NCBI GenBank assembly: GCA_018700655.1
Contig: JABIUG010000176.1
Location: 1-21,158, forward strand
Reading direction: 5' to 3'
DNA: 21,158 bases
Source of the DNA: Rhodospirillaceae bacterium
Lineage (GTDB): Bacteria > Pseudomonadota > Alphaproteobacteria > SP197
Positions 7,578 to 14,548 of this stretch are shown here, piece after piece. Position numbers and translations under genes: made by a program. The stretch's first letter is position 1. Every line of letters starts with the position of its first letter. The notes below the pieces were generated by a model that was given only the letters and a program-made list of their open reading frames with translations, ran no database searches and was not told the DNA's origin.

Positions 7578-8487
7578 GATAGAACGGCGTTGGATCCCAT
7601 CGACCAGTGCGCTTCTGGCCTTTGAAAGCGCGGCCAGACAACGCAATTTCAGCCGTGCTGCAGAAGAGCTCAACACCTCACAATCGGCCATAAGCCGTCA
7701 TATAGCGACCCTTGAAGGACGTTTGGCAGCAAGACTTTTTGCCCGCCAGGGACGCAGCCTGACGCTCACCAGCGAGGGTGACCGCTTTTATCGCGCAGTA
7801 CTTTCAGGCCTCGAAACCGTACAATCGGCATCGATGGCCATCACCCAGGCCGCGGGCAGCGATCATCTCACTCTGGCCTGCACCCACGAGATTTCGCATC
7901 TTTTCCTGCTTCCGCGTTTCGATGCGCTGCAGGCACTGGTCGGCGAGGAAACCCGGATCCGTGTCATGACGATCGAATACGAAACGCTGGATTCGATCCA
8001 GGGCCTGCCGATCGACCTGGTGTTTACCTACCGGATCAACGGAACACGGCCCGATGACCGCGTCGTTGCACAGCAGGAAGTCGTCACGCCGGTCTGTTCT
8101 CCAGGCTTTGCCGAGCAGCACGGTGCGATGCTCGCCGGGAACATTGCCACCTGGGAGGGTTTTTCGTTCCTTGAACTCACACGACCCAACCAGGGCTGGG
8201 CGACATGGCACGACTGGTTCGACCGCAACGGCCGGTCCGATGCCACGCCGAACTACATCGGCTTTGGCAACTACGTCTATCTGCTCGAGGCCGCGGCGGC
8301 CGGACGCGGTCTTGCATTGGGCTGGCAGGGCATGGTCGAACGTTACCTCGAGGCCGGCACACTGGTGACACCAATTGCGCCCAACGACAGCTTTGACGGT
8401 CCCCTCCAAGCGGTTCTGACCAGCCATGGCCGGGACCGGCCGGTCGCGCGCGCCTGTCTCTCGTTCTTCAAGGAGGTTACTGACTGA
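7576..8487 (+). CDS. LysR-family transcriptional regulator (GcvA-like)
   Basis: DNA-binding regulator of 303 residues. The winged helix-turn-helix occupies roughly residues 8-65 (FSRAAEELNTSQSAISRHIATLE is the core, 25-47), followed by a LysR substrate-binding domain from about 90. The domain start SALLAFESAARQRNFSRAAEEL is typical of the GcvA/AmpR branch, and the distance from Met1 to it fits the ATG at 7576. No Shine-Dalgarno precedes that ATG; instead the AT-rich TTGATA island runs up to it, so the message may be leaderless or very short-leadered. Divergent orientation suggests control of the 502-codon gene. The stop overlaps the next start (TGATG) and AGGAGG lies inside its 3' end at 8471, so the methyltransferase gene is probably cotranscribed, though functionally unrelated. 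The inducer is unknown. Confidence 0.9.
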   Translation: MIERRWIPSTSALLAFESAARQRNFSRAAEELNTSQSAISRHIATLEGRLAARLFARQGRSLTLTSEGDRFYRAVLSGLETVQSASMAITQAAGSDHLTLACTHEISHLFLLPRFDALQALVGEETRIRVMTIEYETLDSIQGLPIDLVFTYRINGTRPDDRVVAQQEVVTPVCSPGFAEQHGAMLAGNIATWEGFSFLELTRPNQGWATWHDWFDRNGRSDATPNYIGFGNYVYLLEAAAAGRGLALGWQGMVERYLEAGTLVTPIAPNDSFDGPLQAVLTSHGRDRPVARACLSFFKEVTD

Positions 8488-9749
8488 TGGCACGCCGTTC
8501 CCGCCAGCAACTGACGGCTTTGGTCGATCGTCTCGGCAGTCGTGGCGACGGTATCGTAGCCCACAACAGCGGCTCCTTGTTCGTCGCCGGCGCCTTGCCG
8601 GGCGAAACCGTGGTCGTGGAACCCGGGCGCAAACGCGGCGATGGCAAGGAAGCTGCCTTGATCTCCCTTGAGACCTCTTCAAGCGATCGCCAGCAACCAC
8701 ACTGCCCGCATTTCGATCGTTGTGGCGGTTGTGTCATGCAACACGCCGCACCCGATCTTTATGCCACATGGAAAAGGAGCCTGCTGATCGACGCCCTTGC
8801 GCGCCGGGGTTTCGCGGCCGATGTCGTCCAGCCGATGGAGAGTGCCCCGCCTGGAAGCCGCCGGCGGTTGCGCTTTGCGGTCACGCGCCGCGACCAGTCC
8901 TATGTGCCGGCCTTTCGCACAGCGCACAGCCAGAACCCCATCGCAATCAGCACCTGCCCGGTCGCAAATTCCAGGCTGCTGGAGGCCGCCACTGCGGCCT
9001 GCAAGGTCCTGGGCTCACGCGACACCACAGAGATGGAGGTAACCCTGACCGATACGGGTATCAACCTCCTGGTCGCGGCGCGCTCCGATCCCGACATGGT
9101 GTTGTCGGAACGTTTCCTGGCCTTCGCCGAGACATTTGATCTGGCCCGCATCGTCTGGCGCTCCACGGGGAGGCCTCCCTATGTCGTGGCCGAACGCCGC
9201 ATGCCCGCGATTCGCTCCGGCAGCTTTACGATCAACCTGCCACCCGGCGCCTTCGTGCAGCCAACAGCCTGGGGCGAGGACCGTATCCGTGAACGCCTGG
9301 CGCCATTGGTCGCAGGCGCAGAACACGTCGCCGATCTTTTTTCGGGCTGCGGTGTGCTGGGACTTTCCCTGCTTCCTGGCCCCAGGGTTGAGATGTTCGA
9401 GGCCGACCCCGCCATGGTTCAGGCCGCCCGTTTGGCATCCGGGAACCAGGGCCCCGGCGACACTGCGACCGTACGCGATCTCGAAGACGAGCCCCTGGCG
9501 GGCGAAGAACTCAAACGCTTCGACACCATCATCCTGGACCCACCGCGCAGCGGCGCGCGGGCCCAGTGCGAAAAACTCGCCGCATCGTCGGTCCGGGCCA
9601 TCGCCTATGTCTCCTGTCATCCCGGAACCTTCACGCGCGACGCCAGGATTCTGGCCGATGGCGGCTACCATCTCGCAGCGGTCTGGCCGATCGATCAGTT
9701 CCTCTGGTCCCATCACCTCGAGCTTGTCGCACACTTCGTCCGACGTTGA
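8487..9749 (+). CDS. RumA/TrmA-family RNA 5-methyluridine methyltransferase, [4Fe-4S]
   Basis: SAM-dependent enzyme of 420 residues that methylates C5 of a uridine in RNA, most likely 23S rRNA as in RlmD. An N-terminal TRAM-like region (about 8-62) is followed by iron-sulfur cysteines C73, C79, C82 and C157. The SAM motif is DLFSGCGVLGLSL (283-295), then DPPRSGA (351-357) and the catalytic Cys377 in VSCHPGTFTRD. The end, PIDQFLWSHHLELVAHF, is family-typical. The usual Asn after the catalytic Cys (SCNP) is His here, a notable but possibly tolerated change. AGGAGG at 8471-8476 sets the ATG at 8487, overlapping the LysR stop by one base. The exact RNA target is not shown by sequence. Two inverted-repeat elements follow it. 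Confidence 0.88.
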   Translation: MARRSRQQLTALVDRLGSRGDGIVAHNSGSLFVAGALPGETVVVEPGRKRGDGKEAALISLETSSSDRQQPHCPHFDRCGGCVMQHAAPDLYATWKRSLLIDALARRGFAADVVQPMESAPPGSRRRLRFAVTRRDQSYVPAFRTAHSQNPIAISTCPVANSRLLEAATAACKVLGSRDTTEMEVTLTDTGINLLVAARSDPDMVLSERFLAFAETFDLARIVWRSTGRPPYVVAERRMPAIRSGSFTINLPPGAFVQPTAWGEDRIRERLAPLVAGAEHVADLFSGCGVLGLSLLPGPRVEMFEADPAMVQAARLASGNQGPGDTATVRDLEDEPLAGEELKRFDTIILDPPRSGARAQCEKLAASSVRAIAYVSCHPGTFTRDARILADGGYHLAAVWPIDQFLWSHHLELVAHFVRR

Positions 9750-9791
9750 CGCGCCTGCGGATTCGATGCGATGACGGACCCAGCAATCCAC

Positions 9792-9856
9792 CCAGAGCAT
9801 ATCTCGATGGCACCGGGCCGCATGCGATCCGGTGCCATCGAGTAAAGATGCTCTGG
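9792..9856. repeat. Inverted-repeat element A (two-part stem)
   Basis: Outer arms CCAGAGCAT (9792-9800) and ATGCTCTGG (9848-9856) are perfect over 9 bp. Inner arms CTCGATGGCACCGG (9803-9816) and CCGGTGCCATCGAG (9829-9842) are perfect over 14 bp. A 2-nt/5-nt asymmetric internal loop lies between the stems, and the 12-nt apical loop contains the palindrome GCATGC. It starts 42 bp after the methyltransferase stop. Its size and symmetry indicate a REP/MITE-like element that may also act as terminator, though no T-run follows. Confidence 0.85.
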
Positions 9857-9866
9857 CTATTTGATT

Positions 9867-9930
9867 TAGAGCGGATTCACGTGAATGGGTTGAGCCGCAG
9901 TGTGGCTCCACCCATTCATGATCCGCTCTA
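9867..9930. repeat. Inverted-repeat element B, just upstream of greA
   Basis: Outer arms TAGAGCGGAT (9867-9876) and ATCCGCTCTA (9921-9930) are perfect over 10 bp. Inner arms TGAATGGGT (9882-9890) and ACCCATTCA (9910-9918) are perfect over 9 bp, with a further AGCC/GGCT pairing at the tip. The internal loop is 5 nt/2 nt, the mirror of element A. It ends 10 bp before the greA ribosome-binding site, so if transcribed it would fold in the greA leader. Its right end recurs at 3079-3093. Confidence 0.85.
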
Positions 9931-9954
9931 GCCGCCGAGCAGGAGTAAAGAGAC

Positions 9955-10422
9955 GTGAGTTCACCGATCACAAGGGACGGCTTCGATCGCCTGTCCGTCG
10001 AGCTCAAGCACCGCAAGAACGTCGAGCGTCATGAAATCACGCGCGCGATCGAAGAAGCGCGTGCCCATGGCGATCTCAAGGAAAATGCCGAGTACCACGC
10101 TGCCAAGGACAAGCAGGGCATGAGCGAGGCGCGCATCCGCCAGCTCGAAGGAATCCTTGGCGAAGCAGAGGTGATCGACCCCAAACGTCAGACGACCACC
10201 AAGGTCGCCTTTGGCGCTCATGTCACGGTGGTTGATCTGGAAACCGAAAAGGAAGCTTCCTACCAGATTGTGGGCGAATACGAAGCTGACCTCGATCAGG
10301 GCCTGATTTCGATCAAGAGCCCGATTGCACGCGCTTTGATGGGCAAGGAAGCCGGCGAAGATATTGCGTTCAAGACACCCAAGGGCGAGCGCGAACTGGA
10401 GATCAAGGCCGTTTCCTACTGA
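9955..10422 (+). CDS. greA: Transcription elongation factor GreA
   Basis: Binds stalled RNA polymerase and stimulates cleavage of the backtracked transcript. The 155-residue product has the N-terminal antiparallel coiled coil (about 1-76) with the catalytic acidic tip GDLKEN (D40 and E43) and AEYHAAKDKQ, followed by the FKBP-like C-terminal domain ending in KTPKGERELEIKAVSY. Length and motifs fit GreA rather than GreB. The start is GTG at 9955, with AGGAG nine bases upstream (9941-9945). Inverted-repeat element B lies immediately before the ribosome-binding site, an unusual setting for a housekeeping gene. The next gene converges after 10 bp. Confidence 0.96.
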   Translation: MSSPITRDGFDRLSVELKHRKNVERHEITRAIEEARAHGDLKENAEYHAAKDKQGMSEARIRQLEGILGEAEVIDPKRQTTTKVAFGAHVTVVDLETEKEASYQIVGEYEADLDQGLISIKSPIARALMGKEAGEDIAFKTPKGERELEIKAVSY

Positions 10423-10432
10423 TTACTCCTGA

Positions 10433-11347
10433 TCAGGGCGCCGGTGCGGCAACTGGCCTGGGCCGTCCACGCCGCACGGTTTCGCGGTGCAGCACATAGA
10501 GCCCCGCACAGACGATCAACACCATGCCTGCTCCGGCCCAGAGGTCTGGGAACGTCCCGAACACCAGGAACGCCGCGACCGTCGTGAACGCGATGTGGAT
10601 ATAGGAAAGCGGCGCAAGCAGCGATGATTCACCCTGTGAATAGGCCTTGATGTGGCAGTAATGGGCCCCAAGGCCGAACGCGGTTGTGCCGAACAGCAAC
10701 CACCACTGATCCGGTGTCGGGCTCACCCATAGCCAGGGCATCGGCAGAGCAAACAGAATAGCGCTTGCCGCGACATTGTAGAACAGACTTGTCCATACGC
10801 TGTCACCACGCCCGATGCGCCGCGTCAACACGACATAGATCGCCGAGACCAGGGCATCGACCAGGGGAAGAAGATACATCCAGTGGCGCACTCCCATGCC
10901 CGGCTGCACGATCAACAAAACACCGGCGAACCCCACAGTACAGGCCGACCAGCGATGCCAGCCGACCGATTCCTTGAGAAAAAAGAACGCAATCAGCGTC
11001 AGGAAGAGCGGCGAAACAAAGACGATCGCGACGGCATCGGCCAGAGGCACGGTCTGCAGCGACGTGAAAAAGCAGATGCTGGCCAGAGCAATCAGAAAAG
11101 AACGTGACGCCTGTTTGCCGGGATGCGCCGTGTGCGCCATGGCTCTGGGCGATTTGCGCATCAACAGTGGAATCAGGAGCGCCGTGATGACAGCGCGGAA
11201 CCAGAGCAACTGAAACGGGCTCATTTCGTCGATCGCGACAAGCTGTTTGCCCATCAGTTCCATGCCGACAAAGATGACGCTGGAGGCCATCATCCAGCCG
11301 ATCGCACGCCGATTGTCAGACCACGTACTGGTGCTCGTCCCGGTCAT
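10433..11347 (-). CDS. EamA/DMT-family transporter
   Basis: Inner-membrane permease of 304 residues with about ten hydrophobic helices arranged as two EamA repeats, the usual drug/metabolite transporter layout. The phrases MASSVIFVGMELMGKQLV, PFQLLWFRAVITALLIP and PLADAVAIVFVSPLFLTLIAFFFLKE (first repeat), and LLAPLSYIHIAFTTVAAFLVFGTFPD (second repeat) are typical of the group annotated as RhaT/YdcZ-like or S-adenosylmethionine uptake-like carriers. The C-terminal tail RRGRPRPVAAPAP is cytoplasmic-looking. Substrate is unknown. GGAGA lies nine bases before the ATG. It sits 50 bp downstream of gcrA on the same strand and may be read from the gcrA promoter. Confidence 0.85.
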   Translation of the reverse strand: MTGTSTSTWSDNRRAIGWMMASSVIFVGMELMGKQLVAIDEMSPFQLLWFRAVITALLIPLLMRKSPRAMAHTAHPGKQASRSFLIALASICFFTSLQTVPLADAVAIVFVSPLFLTLIAFFFLKESVGWHRWSACTVGFAGVLLIVQPGMGVRHWMYLLPLVDALVSAIYVVLTRRIGRGDSVWTSLFYNVAASAILFALPMPWLWVSPTPDQWWLLFGTTAFGLGAHYCHIKAYSQGESSLLAPLSYIHIAFTTVAAFLVFGTFPDLWAGAGMVLIVCAGLYVLHRETVRRGRPRPVAAPAP

Positions 11348-11397
11348 GGGGCGGCTCTCCGCCGCGGCTCAGAAGGCCGGGACGCGGAGCGGGCTCA

Positions 11398-11838
11398 TCA
11401 GGTTGATGATGGTGAAACGATCGGCGTTGCTGCGGGCGGCGACGCGGAACGATCCCGGTCGCGCGAACTCGACTTGGTGACATAAGCCACCGCGCAGTGA
11501 TCGTCGCAATAAGGTTTCCCGACCGTGGCCGTCTTGCCGCAGAAGTGGAAATCATGGTCACCTGGATCACCGAACGGCCAGCGGCACATCTGGGGGCCAA
11601 GCTTGATCACGTCGTAGACGCGACTCGATTCCTTCACCTTGGGCTTCGGCTTGGGCTTGGGCGCCTTCACGGCAGCCTTGCCGGAAATCGGCGAGGGCCG
11701 GGGCTTGAGCGCAAGACGGTGCGACTTGCCGACCACGGCATTTTTCGAAACACCCAGTTCACGCCCGATTTCGGCCGTGCTCAGTCCCTGATCCCACAGC
11801 TCCTTGAGGCGCTCGATCTTCTCGTCGGTCCAACTCAT
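11398..11838 (-). CDS. gcrA: GcrA-family cell-cycle regulator
   Basis: GcrA binds sigma70 RNA polymerase and activates genes at CcrM-methylated GANTC sites during the alphaproteobacterial cell cycle. The 146-residue product starts MSWTDEKIERLKELWDQGLS, with an HTH-like segment STAEIGRELGVSKNAVVGKSHRL (20-42). A Lys/Pro linker (58-69) leads to the C-terminal polymerase-binding region RWPFGDPG..DFHFCG (86-101), with C85, C100, C111 and H114/C115. After residue 120 there is a polar Ser/Arg/Pro tail not expected in the compact family form. A plausible sigma70 promoter lies about 70 bp upstream (11915-11944). No GANTC was found in the 200 bp before the gene, so control by CcrM methylation is not evident there. 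Confidence 0.93.
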   Translation of the reverse strand: MSWTDEKIERLKELWDQGLSTAEIGRELGVSKNAVVGKSHRLALKPRPSPISGKAAVKAPKPKPKPKVKESSRVYDVIKLGPQMCRWPFGDPGDHDFHFCGKTATVGKPYCDDHCAVAYVTKSSSRDRDRSASPPAATPIVSPSST

Positions 11839-11914
11839 CGATTTTTCCGTGGTGTTAGGGGTTTCCAGGGGGCCACAGGCCCAAAACGCACGTCACAAAC
11901 CTGACTGCGGACTA

Positions 11915-11944
11915 CCTATATGGGATTGCGCGCCCGAGGGTCAA
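11915..11944 (-). promoter_or_regulatory. Candidate sigma70 promoter of gcrA
   Basis: On the minus strand TTGACC (11944-11939) is separated by 18 bp from TATAGG (11920-11915). The -35 differs from consensus at one base. Transcription would start near 11908, leaving a leader of about 70 nt before the gcrA ATG at 11838. The match was found by eye. Confidence 0.5.
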
Positions 11945-12038
11945 ACCGGAACCTTCATCTATTGATGTTCCCGGATGTGACATTGCCCGCAGGCAAGCGG
12001 CGTTTTAAGTAGGGTGAACAACAACCGGGAATGCTCGT

Positions 12039-13568
12039 GTGAACGCTTTTACCATCGATGCTCTGCTCGCCACCGCCGCGCCGGAAAACCAAGCCCTTGG
12101 CGCGCCCGACCGCATTTCCATGACCTATCGCGACCTGCGCGAACAGGTCGACGCCACCGTGATCGCGCTCAACGGTGCGGGCGTGGGACGAGGAGACCGG
12201 GTTGCGATTGTCCTGCCCAACGGGCCTGAAATGGCCTCGGCCTTCGTTGCGATCGGCGCTGGCGCGACCACCGCGCCGCTCAATCCGGCATACCGTGCCG
12301 ATGAGTTCCGGTTTTACCTCGACGATCTTGGCGCACGGCTTCTGGTCGTGGAACGCGGCAGTGATTCCGATGCCGTCGCCGTTGCCCGCGAACTCGGCAT
12401 GGGCATCGCCGAGCTCTTTGTTCCCGAAGGTGCGCCTGCCGGCCGTTTCGAGCTGGAAATCGTGGAAGAACCCGCTGCCTCGGACGCGCTTCAGACCGGC
12501 CGTGCCCAGGCCGACGACATCGCGCTGGTGCTCCATACCTCCGGCACGACCTCGCGGCCCAAGATCGTGCCCTTGTCGCAGGCCAATGTCTGCGCCTCGG
12601 CAGCCCATATCCGGGCGAGCCTGGCGCTTGAACCGGGTGATCGTTGCCTCAACATCATGCCGCTCTTTCACATTCACGGCCTGATTGCCGCGGTGCTTTC
12701 GAGCCTGTCGGCGGGTGCCAGCGTGCACTGCATGCCGGGCTTCAACGCCCTGAAGGCCTTTGCCTGGTTCGATGCCATCAAACCGACCTGGTACACCGCC
12801 GTGCCGACCATGCATCAGGCCATCCTGGGCCGGGCCGCACGCAACCAGGCCAGCGTCGATGCCATGGGTCTGCGCTTTATCCGCTCTTCGTCATCGTCCC
12901 TGCCGCCCCAGATCATGACCGAACTGGAAGCAACCTTCGGCTGCCCGGTGATCGAGGCCTATGGCATGACCGAAGCGGCCCACCAGATGGCCTCCAATCC
13001 CTTGCCGCCGGCACCGCGTTTTCCCGGCTGCGTCGGCATCGCCGCCGGCCCTGAAGTCGCGATCATGGATGAAGGCACCGGCAGCCTGCTGGGCATCGGA
13101 GAGATCGGCGAAATAGTCATTCGTGGGCCCAATGTGACCGCAGGCTACGAGAACAACCCGAAGGCCAACGCCGAGGGTTTCACCGATGGCTGGTTCCGGA
13201 CCGGCGATCAGGGAACCCTGGATCAAGCCGGTTACCTGCGCCTGACCGGCCGCCTGAAGGAGATCATCAACCGGGGCGGCGAGAAGATCAGCCCGCGCGA
13301 GGTCGACGAGATCCTGCTTGATCACCCGGCCGTGGCCCAGGTCGTCACCTTCGCCGTGCCCCACGCCAAACTCGGCGAAGACGTCGCCGCAGCCGTGGTG
13401 CTCAAGGAAGGTCAGGAAGCTGACGAAAAGGCCCTGCGCAGTTTCGCCGCCGAACGTCTGGCCGACTTCAAGGTGCCGCGCAAGGTACTGTTCCTCGAAG
13501 AAATCCCGAAGGGAGCGACCGGCAAACTCCAGCGCATCGGGTTGGCCGAAAAGCTCGGGCTGGTATGA
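12039..13568 (+). CDS. Acyl-CoA synthetase / AMP-dependent ligase
   Basis: ANL-superfamily ligase of 509 residues that activates a carboxylic acid as an acyl-adenylate and transfers it to CoA. The P-loop HTSGTTSRPK is at 166-175, YGMTEAAHQ at 308-316, WFRTGD at 385-390, GRLKEIINRGGEKISPREVD at 404-423, and catalytic Lys496 in PKGATGKLQR. The overall pattern is close to the FadD-like/oxalate-CoA ligase (Pcs60) branch; the substrate is not determined. The GTG at 12039 is used, with a modest GGGA upstream. A small dyad TTGCC-N4-GGCAA at 11983-11996 lies in the leader region and might be an operator. The gene overlaps the next by 4 bp (ATGA) and heads a three-gene operon divergent from gcrA. Confidence 0.9.
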   Translation: MNAFTIDALLATAAPENQALGAPDRISMTYRDLREQVDATVIALNGAGVGRGDRVAIVLPNGPEMASAFVAIGAGATTAPLNPAYRADEFRFYLDDLGARLLVVERGSDSDAVAVARELGMGIAELFVPEGAPAGRFELEIVEEPAASDALQTGRAQADDIALVLHTSGTTSRPKIVPLSQANVCASAAHIRASLALEPGDRCLNIMPLFHIHGLIAAVLSSLSAGASVHCMPGFNALKAFAWFDAIKPTWYTAVPTMHQAILGRAARNQASVDAMGLRFIRSSSSSLPPQIMTELEATFGCPVIEAYGMTEAAHQMASNPLPPAPRFPGCVGIAAGPEVAIMDEGTGSLLGIGEIGEIVIRGPNVTAGYENNPKANAEGFTDGWFRTGDQGTLDQAGYLRLTGRLKEIINRGGEKISPREVDEILLDHPAVAQVVTFAVPHAKLGEDVAAAVVLKEGQEADEKALRSFAAERLADFKVPRKVLFLEEIPKGATGKLQRIGLAEKLGLV

Positions 13569-14548
13569 CCAGAATCGCGATCTACGGCGCCGGAGCAATC
13601 GGCGGCTACATGGGCGCCCTGCTCTCTGACACCACAGCCGAGGTGACTTTGATCGCCCGCGGGCCCCATCTCGCGGCAATCCGTGAAAAGGGCCTGACAC
13701 TGGAAATGGGCGGCGAAAGCACGACCCGGACCATCGCGGCGACCGACAACCCCGCCGAGGCAGGTGAACAGGATTTTGTCATCATTGCCCTGAAAGCCCA
13801 TTCCGTCCCCGGCGTGGTCGATGCCATGCAGCCGCTTCTGGGCAAACAGACGGCCCTGGTCACCGCGGTCAACGGCGTTCCCTGGTGGTATTTTCATGGT
13901 CTCGAAGGTCCCTGGCGCGACCGCCGACTCGAAAGCGTTGACCCCGGTGGCAGGCAGTGGGCCGGAATCGGCCCGGATCGCGCGATCGGCTGCGTCGTTT
14001 ATCCGGCCTGCGACATTCGCGAGCCCGGCACGGTGCAACATATCGAAGGCAACCGTTTCATTCTTGGCGAGCCCTCGGGCGAAAAAACCGAACGGGTCGA
14101 ACTGCTTGCCGGGTTGATGCGCGATGCCGGGTTCAAGACGCTCGTGAAATCCAGAATTCGCGACGACATCTGGGTCAAGCTCTGGGGCAATCTCTGCTTT
14201 AACCCGGTCTCGGCCCTGACAGGCGCGACCCTGGAACAGATCGGCACCAACCCCGACACGCGCGCGCTGTGTCGCGCCATGATGATCGAAGCCCAGGCGA
14301 TCGGAGAAAAGCTCGGCGTGCGTTTTGCCGTCGATGTCGACAAGCGAATCAATGGCGCGACGGCGGTCGGCGCCCACCGCACCAGCATGCTGCAGGATCA
14401 GGATCAGGGCAGACCGATGGAGATCGATGCGCTGGTCACCGCAGTCCAGGAACTGGGCCGCATCGTCGAGCAACCAACGCCGACGCTCGACGCTGTGCTG
14501 GCGCTGATCCAGCAGAAGGCCGAACTGGCGGGGCTCTACAAACGATGA
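13565..14548 (+). CDS. Ketopantoate reductase (PanE/ApbA)-family oxidoreductase
   Basis: NADPH-type reductase of 327 residues. The Rossmann motif YGAGAIGG is at 7-14, the Asn of AVNG at 103, the catalytic Lys205 with Asn209 in WVKLWGNLCFNP, and the C-terminal Glu286 in MEIDALV. These are the residues that in PanE reduce 2-dehydropantoate to pantoate. An insertion-like stretch (PWWYFHGLEGPWRDRRLESVDPGGRQW, split around 106-132) is longer than in E. coli PanE. Such paralogues are often found away from pantothenate genes and may act on other 2-keto acids. It is linked by 4-bp ATGA overlaps to the acyl-CoA synthetase before it and the hydrolase after it. I call the family with confidence but not the pantothenate role. 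Confidence 0.87.
   Translation: MTRIAIYGAGAIGGYMGALLSDTTAEVTLIARGPHLAAIREKGLTLEMGGESTTRTIAATDNPAEAGEQDFVIIALKAHSVPGVVDAMQPLLGKQTALVTAVNGVPWWYFHGLEGPWRDRRLESVDPGGRQWAGIGPDRAIGCVVYPACDIREPGTVQHIEGNRFILGEPSGEKTERVELLAGLMRDAGFKTLVKSRIRDDIWVKLWGNLCFNPVSALTGATLEQIGTNPDTRALCRAMMIEAQAIGEKLGVRFAVDVDKRINGATAVGAHRTSMLQDQDQGRPMEIDALVTAVQELGRIVEQPTPTLDAVLALIQQKAELAGLYKR

Noticed and set aside
9792..9930. CRISPR array or attachment site interpretation of the repeats
   Set aside because: There are only two units of different sequence and no regular spacers, integrase gene or direct-repeat target; inverted symmetry explains them.
9015..10016. Antisense frame of 333 codons across the methyltransferase end, both repeats and the greA start
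   Set aside because: It runs through the inverted repeats and the 5' end of greA, and has no domain or credible ribosome-binding site.
10423..10440. Palindrome CCTGATCAGG at the greA/transporter junction as a terminator
   Set aside because: It has only a 5-bp self-complementary core with no loop or T-run and can arise by chance.
14269..14544. N-terminal extension of the serine hydrolase
   Set aside because: The extra residues are Arg-rich, overlap the PanE-like gene in another frame, and lie outside the hydrolase domain. The ATGA overlap at 14545 is a better start.
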